From assembly GCA_003573635.1 (NCBI GenBank), contig QUTJ01031233.1, positions 1-10,480 of the forward strand: 10,480 bases of DNA, in the 5' to 3' direction. The notes beneath the pieces were generated by a model. That model saw only the letters and a list, made by a program, of their open reading frames with translations. It made no database searches and had not been told where the DNA came from. Within the stretch, counting starts at the first letter, position 1. Every line of letters starts with the position of its first letter. Positions 1-6,832 of this stretch are shown here, one piece after another. The position numbers were made by a program, and so were the translations under genes. Source of the stretch: Goniomonas avonlea (Eukaryota; Cryptophyceae; Goniomonadida; Goniomonadaceae).

Positions 1-1866
1 CGCGAACGGCAGGGATGGTGAGCGCCCACATCAGAACCAGCCTCGTCGTGTTGATAAAGTGCGGCGGGGGCAGCCACAGCACGTACCTGCAGGGAGAGTG
101 AGCGAGCTACAACAATGCGTGAGGAACACTGACATAAAAAGAGACTTGATGCATGCCAGCACGTCTCGAGATAAGGGCCGAGGGATACAGCATTCCACTG
201 AGAGAAGTGCAGAAGAGGGAGGGCATACACACATAAGGGCCAAGGGATACAGGCATTCCACTGAGAGAAGTGCAGAAGAGAGGGCATATCACATCAGGGG
301 GAACAGATCCAGAGAAGTTGTAGAAAAACCTCCATGTTCGAGAGTAGTTGGAGTACAAGGTAGACGGAAGCAGAATGGTGTGTGTGTATGGGGGGGGGGG
401 GGGGTACTTGAGGAAAAATGCCAGGAGCTCGAACCAGGAGACGAACATCAGGACGCCAACAACCTGCGGCACATTGTCAACCAAAGGCTTCGGGCCCTAA
501 ACACTCAACTCGAAACACTCAACGATCAACGCTAAACGTTGAGCACTCAACGTTACTCTCGAAGCCTGACGCTAAACGTAACCCGTCGACCCTGTGGAAC
601 CCCAGTCAAAATCACGAACCTTGACAAGCCGACGGTAGCTAGACAAGGCAGCCCAGGTGTATTGGGTCCAACAGAAGGGGGTGAACTGGCGGAGGACTCT
701 CCTCAGGCCTTTCCCTTCCACTTCGTCCATGCCGGTCCAATTGTAGTCCAGCGCCTGAAGGAGGAAACTCAGGCTATGCATGCTTGGGGTCAGACAACGT
801 ACCTGGAACCACCGACATGTCTTCATTCCAAGCCACATGCCTCCGAAATTGCAAAACGCGACGTCCAAAATCCAATGGTCCCACCTGGCGACTCTCAGGC
901 GACAAATTACGGGATCAAAGCGAGACTCACCAGCACTCCTTGAAATTCGGTAAAACGTGTTGAAGAGAAATCTCAGTGACTTCCCATAAAATGCTGATAC
1001 ACCAACACAGTGTCCAATCTCGGAAGAGCATTGCCTTGGCGTACCAACCAAGAAAGTGGGCGATTGCAAACACATCGAGGAAGGCCTCCCGAATCTGGCA
1101 CAAGAAAAGCGTCAGTTGAAATTTCCACCAGACTAAAGCGTCTCACTCGTGCGAAATTGGACCCAGACGGATCGCCGGGAGTGTAGATGCGACAGTCTTG
1201 CGCGTAGGCTTTCTTGTTCACCTCCGGCTCCTCATCGCCAAGCTCAGGATCGAAGACTTTTAGCAGCTTGCGAGCAGTTGGCCCATCATGCATGAGCACA
1301 AAGACTGCGAAAGAATGGGTGTCCACGAATCTATAAACAGTGGCGGTACGCACTGAGGCCAAGCAGGTAAAGAATAGCAATCCCCTGCACGACACGCCAA
1401 ACAGCGGGGTGCGGGCGAACAAGAATGTTGTCACGGAGCTGCAAAGCACAGTACAAAAGAAACGCGAGCGATATAGCGACCAATCCGCTGCATCAGGATC
1501 AGGCAACTGGTCACGACGAGATGAACCCACTCACGTTCTCAACATGTCGTCAGGGCCTTGGGACTGTCTTATGAACGCAAAGAAGAACAGTACTGCGACA
1601 GTGAAGAGCCAACCAATCATGGTATGAGGCTCGTACATAAACGAAAACGGACCCTGTTCGCTGTAGAATGGGGTCTGGGCAGTCGGGCTGCCCGGTGGCT
1701 CAGGAGACAGACTTCGCGCTGAGTGTCGTCGTCTCATCGTCGGCGGGCTATCCGGTGCCCTCGAGAAGGATCTTCGCACGCCAGACATTCTAGTTGGAGA
1801 TGGCGATGGGCGACCGCCAATTGGCGAGCCTCTTGCGCCCAGACTCGAACGAGAGCGGGTTAGCAT
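1..1866 (-). CDS. PSS: Phosphatidylserine synthase (base-exchange type), 3' end cut off by window
   Basis: Makes phosphatidylserine by swapping the head group of an existing phospholipid for serine; the family (PF03034) sits in the ER membrane. Exons on the minus strand: 1866-1535, 1487-1354, 1304-1147, 1094-931, 884-803, 754-620, 463-408, 86-1 (continues off the edge); introns are 47, 49, 52, 46, 48, 156 and 321 bp, all GT-AG, with phases that rejoin one frame of 382 residues. Residues 1-75 are a Ser/Pro/Arg-rich leader, then YEPHT and membrane segment 1 (about 83-99), RPHPAVWR at 135-142, and the core 209-290. All eight residues reported essential in mammalian PSS1 are present with identical spacing: H221, E246, E249, N258, E261, D265, D270, N275. 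KYVLWLPPPHF spans the last junction. About 70-100 C-terminal residues are missing. Start chosen as the first ATG of this frame. It lies head-to-head with the 2012 gene. Confidence 0.95.
171..294. repeat. 62 bp direct tandem repeat, two copies
   Basis: Copy 1 begins at 171 and copy 2 at 233. Both contain the shared core CATTCCACTGAGAGAAGTGC followed by AGAAGAG and a GGGCATA tail. The copies differ by a few substitutions and single-base indels. It lies wholly within PSS intron 7. Confidence 0.9.
390..404. repeat. G15 homopolymer
   Basis: A run of 15 G on the plus strand (C on the PSS transcript). It begins three bases inside PSS intron 7, so the donor reads GTACCC and then more C. Confidence 0.9.
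464..619 (-). other. PSS intron 6, 156 bp, hairpin-rich
   Basis: Bounded by GTTCGT and CCGCAG on the minus strand, phase 0. Roughly 100 bp longer than introns 1-5; the excess is made of ACTCAAC/GTTGAGT repeats in both orientations. Confidence 0.8.
486..566. repeat. Nested inverted repeats in PSS intron 6
   Basis: Inner perfect dyad: AACGTTGAG (535-543) and CTCAACGTT (546-554) with a 2 nt spacer. Outer dyad: GGCTTCG (486-492) and CGAAGCC (560-566). Between them lie direct copies of ACACTCAAC. CGCTAAACGT occurs at 530-539 and again at 570-579. The whole could fold into a compact hairpin and may be a remnant of a small insertion. Confidence 0.75.
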
Positions 1867-2011
1867 GTCGCTGGTTGCGTCGCCGCGACGGTATCTCTCA
1901 AAAGGGCATCTCGGTTTAATCCAATCTATCTCTGTTGGGCGAGATGCTCTTCGGTACTAGCTAGTGGATGGAGCATATGAGGTCAGGGCTCGTGGAACAC
2001 TCAGGCGAGAA
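1867..2011. promoter_or_regulatory. Divergent promoter/5' leader region between PSS and the AIMP-like gene
   Basis: The 145 bp between the two start codons must hold both 5' leaders and a shared core promoter. No clear TATA box was seen. On the PSS side a minimal upstream reading frame, ATG-CCC-TTT-TGA, lies at 1909-1898, 31 nt before the PSS start. On the other side the 2012 ATG has G at -3 and G at +4, a good initiation context. Confidence 0.6.
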
Positions 2012-4375
2012 ATGGCTGCGGCAACAGGTGCCCTCTCACTCTTGCCCCTCTCGCGGCTCACGTTTTCCCCAGCTACGCTTTGTGTTGAAGATGCTAGTAT
2101 GGGTTCTTCCTTGGCCCGCCTTGTGATCTCTTGCCTCTCGCTTGAGGGCGTCACAGTGGAGGCCGCGACCCCCGAGCACAGAGCCAAGTCGGGTTTTGGA
2201 GATCTCACATTGGTGAGAGTTCCTTGGTTGTCTCCTGGCGGCTGACAAGAGACATCACAGTTCCCGGTTTTGTTTGTGGGCGATGCCCCCGCAAAAAGTG
2301 GTGTTGGCCCTGTGACCAAAGCGCTGGTTCAGATGTCTCCACGCAAGGACGAGTTGCTTGGCGCGACCCCCGAGGGTCAGGCACAGGTGCGCACTTTTAA
2401 TCATGTTTCGCAATGATCTAATCGAGTTTTGGTCAGGTCTCTGGATGGGTTACGTACGCCAACACTGAGATGAACCTAAAGGGAGCGGCCGCACTTGACG
2501 GCCTGAGCTCCTTCCTTGAGACGCGACTATATCTGGTCGGAGAGGGTCTGACACTCGCGGATCTGGCCTGTTATGTCGCCGCACACTCTATCCTTGTGAG
2601 TGCTATCTCTTGTGCGCTCTCGATTGAGCACCTTGCAGGCTGCTACTGCTGATCTTCAGACTGTTGGTGGCGGAGTCCGACGGTGAGTCTCCTCTACGTT
2701 TTTGTGCTTTCGGGATGATTCAAACAGCGATACAGGTGGTTCAACAACATTCAGCAGCAGCCAAATATCTCGGTACTCCCGAAGCTTACTGTCCCTGATT
2801 GGGTGCCGCCGGTATGTATTGTTCAGAGTATTGTTCTGAGTCTCGATCCTGTGTTCAGTTGTTGCCAGTGTGCTGCTACATCGTTGATTCTTGCTAATCG
2901 ATTGATTGTAAGCGTGAAAAGTTGACGGGTGGCTTTGACAGGCACCAGAGGCTGTTGCGGAGCCCCAGGAAGATAAGAAGAAGCGCACCGGTGCTGGTGC
3001 TGAGAAAAAGGAGGGCGGCGCAGGTAAAACCAAGGATAGAAGCCCTGGCAGTGGACTAGCTTTCTTACTATCGGGGCTTATTGTTGTTATAACAGCAATT
3101 TTAACTTCTTTTGCTGCATCTCGAATCCTTTCATGGCCATTGTCCTGACCCCCCCCAGTTTGTTATCTCCATCGTTCTGATGGCCTTATGGTCCTGGGCA
3201 GCTTGTAGTTTTGTGGCCGCTTGGCTGGGGTCCTCTGAAGTCGACCTCGGGTTTGAATGGGTGCTTGGAGGTCACCCCGACCTTCTGGGTCTCACTGAGA
3301 GTTTCTGTAAGCTCATGCCGGGTGGAGGCTCGAGGTCACGTGCGAGCAGGAGCACCGCGTGATCGAGCGCACGCCGTCAAGACACCTGCGCACAGTTGAA
3401 CACACTGCACAGTTCCGTTGGACACACGGCACGGTTCCGTTGGGCACGCGGTACAGTTCCGTTGGACACATCGACACACCTGCGACAGTTCCGCTCGACG
3501 ACACAGTTTGCCGCACGTCACAGTTTGAACACACGGCTCAGTTCCGTTCGACGCATTACACAGTTCGGCACACTCCACAGTTCCGTTCGACACACTGCGT
3601 AGTTTTGTTGGACACACTACGCAGTTCAACATACTTCATATTTCCGTTCATTTCCGTTCGACACGCTTAAACGCACCACGAGCCGTGTGCCATCACGTTG
3701 GCGTGTGCTTGGCCCCGTGTTGGTTGGGTGCTGCGGCTCGACTCTGCCCATCATTCGTAACCATAATTGTTGTACTGCAGCCAAGCAGGAGCAGGGCGAA
3801 GGAAAGAAGAAGCAGTTAGGCTGTGGCCGTGCTGACACGCACTGCAGCCAAGCAGGAGCAGGGCGAAGGGAAGAAGAAGGAGAAGAAGAAGCCGCAGGGC
3901 AAGCCGGACCCCGAGGCGTTGGAGAAGGCACGGGCAGCAAAGGCAGCTCTCAAGGCACAGAAGGAGGCAGAGAAGGTCTGTCCCCCTTGCCAAAGCTCGG
4001 AGTTCTCAAGAGGGGCTTCTGGTTCCGCGCCCCCCCCTCCCCGTGTCTGACATGGTTCCTCATGGTTTTCTGGTTACAGAAACATTTACATGGTTTTCTT
4101 TTTCTGTGGAGTGTCACAGAGACAGACACGACAGCACAGAAACAGCACGGGTAAGACACAGGTCTCAAGACACAAAAGGGGGCAGAACAAGCAGCTCTCT
4201 CGTTGGCTTTTTAGGGGGGGGGGGGGCAGTTCGGACACAGTCACACAGACACTCAGACACGCAGACGCAGACACACAGCACACAGAGAGAACGGAGGCAT
4301 GCAGGTTGTGACTGTTTCTGTTTTGTTTGTCGTGACTTGTCTGCGCAGGCGGCAGCAGTGGCAGCCAAGGCCTAG
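2012..4375 (+). CDS. GST-like, Lys-rich aminoacyl-tRNA-synthetase cofactor (AIMP3/Arc1p/tRip-like)
   Basis: Likely binds tRNA and/or tRNA synthetases through a GST-like fold, as AIMP3 (EEF1E1), yeast Arc1p and apicomplexan tRip do. Exons: 2012-2212, 2261-2386, 2437-2595, 2639-2682, 2736-2811, 2942-3023, 3848-3975, 4349-4375; introns are 48, 50, 43, 53, 130, 824 and 373 bp; product 280 residues. Residues 1-90 look like a degenerate GST N-domain. About 95-200 form the GST C-domain: ELLGATPEGQ, then LSSFLETRLYLVGEGLTLAD, and RWFNNIQQQP near the end, the order seen in AIMP3. Residues 203-280 are Lys/Ala/Glu-rich (GKKKEKKKPQGKPDPEALEK), suited to tRNA binding. No EMAPII domain follows before the stop. 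ATG 2012 was chosen because the in-frame sequence upstream begins only with GTG. Family assignment rests on pattern recognition; exons 7-8 are less certain than 1-6. Confidence 0.82.
3024..3847 (+). other. Intron 6 of the AIMP-like gene, 824 bp
   Basis: Donor GTAAAA after exon 6, acceptor CTGCAG before exon 7. Its first 123 bases stay open in the exon 6 frame up to TGA 3146-3148 and would encode a hydrophobic tail. The middle is a minisatellite (3391-3668). The end holds a duplicate of the exon 7 acceptor and start (3774-3812). Confidence 0.7.
3391..3668. repeat. Minisatellite with 22 bp and 17-18 bp units
   Basis: About twelve units starting at 3391, 3408, 3430, 3452, 3484, 3502, 3519, 3537, 3559, 3576, 3598, 3620 and a degenerate end. 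The long form is CACAGTTCCGTTGGACACAC plus two bases; the short form lacks CCGTT. Long and short units are interspersed, and one unit (3452-3483) carries a 10 bp extension. It lies within intron 6 of the AIMP-like gene. Confidence 0.9.
3774..3879 (+). repeat. 39 bp direct repeat duplicating a splice acceptor and exon 7 start
   Basis: Copies at 3774-3812 and 3841-3879, 67 bp apart, with one mismatch. Each holds ACTGCAG followed by CCAAGCAGGAGCAGGGCGAA and an AAG-rich end. The downstream copy opens exon 7. The upstream copy is an intact competing acceptor. Confidence 0.9.
4214..4226. repeat. G13 homopolymer
   Basis: Thirteen consecutive G within the last intron of the AIMP-like gene, following CTTTTTA. 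Confidence 0.9.
4239..4290. repeat. CACA/CAGACA simple repeat
   Basis: Imperfect CACAGACACTCAGACACGCAG-type microsatellite in the last intron of the AIMP-like gene. Confidence 0.75.
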
Positions 4376-4428
4376 GTCTGCTTGTTGTCCCGGAGAGTAA
4401 ACGCCTTTTGCTCCCATGCACATTTTTG

Positions 4429-4443
4429 CCCCCCCCCCCCCCC
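4429..4443. repeat. C15 homopolymer
   Basis: Fifteen consecutive C between CATTTTTG and TCTCCTCGCC, just downstream of the AIMP-like gene stop. Confidence 0.9.
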
Positions 4444-4457
4444 TCTCCTCGCCTCTG

Positions 4458-4553
4458 GGTGACGTATGACCAGCGTCGTACGAATGGTGATCCATGGCCC
4501 GCATGGTCCTCAGGTGACCTTTGACGAGCGTCCTGCGAATGGTGCACGGCCTG
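4458..4553. repeat. Degenerate direct repeat of about 40 bp
   Basis: GGTGACGTATGACCAGCGTC and the following GTACGAATGGTG is echoed about 53 bp later by GGTGACCTTTGACGAGCGTC and CTGCGAATGGTG. Intergenic, with no evident function. Confidence 0.7.
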
Positions 4554-4829
4554 CCAACAAACAGCATAGATTCTAGCGCAGAGTTCATAGATCCGTGCCC
4601 ATCCAAGAACGCCTCGGCCATTTTACTGAACTAGGAGGATATGCAGCGTTGCGTTGTGCGGTTGCGACTGCAGGTCGGGCCGCGGGTTGAGCAACAAGGC
4701 TGGCAGAAATCGAGAGGAAAACCAGCGCGCGGATTCCGTCCACCGTTGGGCGGCAGGACCAGCATCAGTTCGGACGCTCATACGGGTAACAGAAGCTTCA
4801 TTCGATATCGTATCCCGCGCCGAGGTGGG

Positions 4830-5830
4830 TCATCGCAAGGTGACATGCGGAGCCATGTCCTCCTTGAGTCTCTCGAGCTCCTCCAGCCTCACCACTGGGA
4901 CGGGCGGCTCGGCCAGACAGAGGGTGGAAATCACCCGCTGGGCCTGCCGTCACAGCACACTAACCAAGTACTGCGGTACTCCAGACTCAAGTATCGTATC
5001 TTGGCCAAGGGCCTCGGCGGCACAAAAGGTAAACAGCGGGCGACACTCCGCAAACCCGCTTCAGCGCCGCAGCTTTTGGGAGGGGAGTCAGCAGGTGGAG
5101 AGGGAGGCAGGCCAGAGTCGGAGCCCCGCTGTGGCTTCCTCTTCTCAGTCTTAGTGTCGGCAGGAAACTAGGCAAATGTTCCTGCTTCCACACTCGACAA
5201 GCAGCACAGCAGCCAGGCTTGGACACAAAGCCAAGACACTGTGCCGCATGCACTGAGCCATCGGCTTGGAGAACGGCCAAAACCTCGCCGGTGGGGCTAG
5301 CGATGACTGCACCTGGGACGCCACGCAAACCCTTACACACCAGAGACGGAACACAGGACTGGAGGAGGTGGACCAGCTCCTTCAAGTTAACTGCTGGGTC
5401 TCCATGTGCTTCGGCTGAGTGGCTGAGCTGCGCTAACCGCGATACCTTGTTGAAGGCAGACGCGGCCAGGCCTCCGGTGGCTGACTGAGATGGTGACCAC
5501 AGACTCGGCTGTGTGCAGTGTAAAACCCGAGCGCGGCTGTCCTGGGACCTGGCACAGGGGGGACCCAAAAAAATGCATGGTTTCATGATCCTGCTCGTCC
5601 ATCAGGACCGTAGAAATGTGCTTCCAGAGCTCGACCAGGTCTGGGCCACAGTCCTGAGCTGGAGCAGGGCGCTCCATCAGCACTGGAACCTGGTTGTGTC
5701 GGAGATATATCCGCAATACACTGTCTTTTCCAAGTCCAAAGAGGCTGCACCCTGCATAAGTGTCAGTCGAAGAGTCCGGCACAATGTTTTTTCCAGACTT
5801 GGAAACCTTCGTCCGACGGTCGCAAAACAT
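4830..5830 (-). CDS. Unrecognised multi-exon gene with a Cys cluster and coiled-coil end
   Basis: I do not recognise this protein. A phase-consistent model is exons 5830-5549, 5484-5194, 5128-4972 and 4894-4830 (introns 64, 65 and 77 bp), giving 264 residues from ATG 5830 (A at -3). Visible parts: a Lys-rich start (RRTKVSKSGK), a well-formed segment RIYLRHNQVPVLMERPAP then CGPDLVELWKHI, a middle with LKELVHLLQSCVPSLVCKG, then GAVIASPTGEVLAVLQADGS followed by the cluster KPGCCAACR, a Pro-rich stretch, and an end LEELERLKEDM likely to be helical. In-frame sequence continues upstream through a possible exon 6184-6063 (HHVHISGYGDINVPVGLAG), joined by a 194 bp intron with matching phase, so the start may lie further 5'. 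The order of short Cys motif then Leu/Glu helix vaguely recalls proteins of uncharacterised mobile elements; this is only a hint. Exon borders, especially after the Cys cluster, are provisional. Confidence 0.42.
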
Positions 5831-6635
5831 AGTACTCTGACAAAAACTAAAACAGGGAACACAGGCACCTGAAACCTTTGTTCATGTACTCTGGACATCA
5901 GGCCTGGCGTCGAAGAACCTGTTGACCGCCTGCTGCGGAGTTGGTCCATGTGGATTGGTTGGTCTCCATCGGCTTTGTTTTGAAGACAAAAAAGACCTCC
6001 GTGATCCAGGTCGCCGGCACGCGCACTGTCTGCGGACCTGGTCCACCACCGCACCACCTCACCGGCTATCGGCGCCACACCAGCCAGGCCGACCGGGACA
6101 TTGATGTCGCCGTAGCCACTGATGTGCACATGATGCGCGTCCACGTTCGCTCCCACGTAGGCATTTCTGAGACTGGTGACAACGCTGGACGTTGTAGACG
6201 TTCGCGAAAAGCAAACAGGCAAACGGAAACAAGGACCAGACTTCCACGCTGCTCTAGCGATGCAGCGGCAAACAGCGCAGAAGCAAACTGCTGCGGGTCA
6301 GTTTTTCGCCGGCCCAAATAACGGTTTACATGCCTTGACCTTGCTAGACTGTGCCATTGCGGAAGTGGCGTGGCATCCCCCATTGCCGTGGGGCTCCACC
6401 GTGCAGCTTGCCCCGATCATTATCAAGTTGTGGGATCATCTGGAGATCGCGGCAAACTTCCAACCACACAGACAGTGGCACTGTGCCACACACGGTGAGT
6501 TTCACGGCCACCACATGTTAGGTACCGGTAGCGTGTACCACTAGTCATGTTACTTGTACTTACTTACTAAGTACTGTACTAGCTAGTAAGTACACACTGC
6601 CTTCCAAGAAAGGAAAGACCCCTAAGGAAAAATCC
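5831..6635. other. Divergent region with unresolved possible 5' exons on both strands
   Basis: Between the conservative starts of two divergent unknown genes. On the minus strand 6184-6063 is open and protein-like, with donor GTGAGG at 6062. On the plus strand ATG 6260 opens a 78-codon block ending in a strong donor GTGAGT at 6495, whose phase fits a CAG acceptor at 6661-6663 within the downstream gene. Another minus-strand reading (a short MAQSSK exon plus a block at 6290-6241) competes with this plus exon. They are unlikely all to be real. From 6503 onward the sequence belongs to the duplicated segment. Confidence 0.4.
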
Positions 6636-6832
6636 ATGCGGGCCGACCAAGAGCACCAAGCAGGGGTTCGCGTGAGAGGCCTTGAGGATCTCCCAAATCG
6701 TGGAAACTTTCGGTATATCAACGAGACACCTCGTCTTGATGCTTTAGATTCACCGGTGCTGCATTGTACAAGTCCTCCTACACCGCAAAAACGGGTGCTG
6801 ACTGATCGGACGAATATCCTCGCTCGCACACT
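6503..6832 (+). repeat. Dispersed repeat, copy 1 (5' part of the 6636-7749 gene)
   Basis: 330 bp starting with CACGGCCACCACATGTTAG and ending at CGCTCGCACACT, matched by 8937-9248 in the same orientation. From 6591 to 6832 the two copies differ at 5 of 242 positions; the first 88 bp are more diverged, with several indels. It covers the upstream region and the first 65 or so codons of the plus-strand gene. Confidence 0.95.
6555..6594. repeat. Inverted repeat upstream of the plus-strand gene
   Basis: TGTACTTACT (6555-6564) and AGTAAGTACA (6585-6594) form perfect 10 bp arms around a 20 nt spacer that itself contains AGTACTGTACT. In copy 2 of the dispersed repeat only remnants of this dyad survive. 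It lies 41 bp before ATG 6636, so it could be a promoter element or a scar. Confidence 0.75.

Larger units (their letters stand above)
87..407 (-). other. PSS intron 7, 321 bp, with tandem repeat and C15 run
   Basis: The sequence between PSS exons 7 and 8 reads GTACCC at its 5' end and CTGCAG at its 3' end. It is about six times longer than the first five introns of the gene. It carries two copies of a 62 bp repeat and a run of 15 C (on the transcribed strand) immediately after the donor. No conserved coding signal was seen inside it on either strand. Confidence 0.85.
3976..4348 (+). other. Intron 7 of the AIMP-like gene, 373 bp
   Basis: Bounded by GTCTGT and CTGCGCAG, phase 0. Contains repeated ATGGTTTTC/TGGTTTTCT motifs near its start, a run of 13 G (4214-4226) and a CAGACA-type simple repeat (about 4239-4290). 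The donor is weak, so the precise end of exon 7 is less certain than the earlier junctions. Confidence 0.6.
4376..4829. other. Convergent intergenic region
   Basis: Sequence between the stop of the AIMP-like gene and the proposed stop of the minus-strand gene at 4830. It holds a C15 run (4429-4443) and a degenerate duplicated segment at about 4458-4553. Open frames here on both strands have no recognisable protein pattern. It probably contains the two 3' untranslated regions, but no clear polyadenylation signal was identified. Confidence 0.5.

Noticed and set aside
59-624. Plus-strand open frames over the left end
   Set aside because: They are shadows of PSS exons 7-8 and of repeats in introns 6-7; composition is repeat-driven.
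3391-3668. Regular 17-22 bp repeats resembling a CRISPR array
   Set aside because: Units are contiguous, of variable length and without unique spacers, and lie within an intron of a eukaryotic gene. It is a minisatellite.
4641-5171. Two long overlapping plus-strand frames (176 and 166 residues)
   Set aside because: Both are antisense to the minus-strand unknown gene or in intergenic DNA, in competing frames, with no recognisable motif. I cannot exclude one being real, but nothing supports it.
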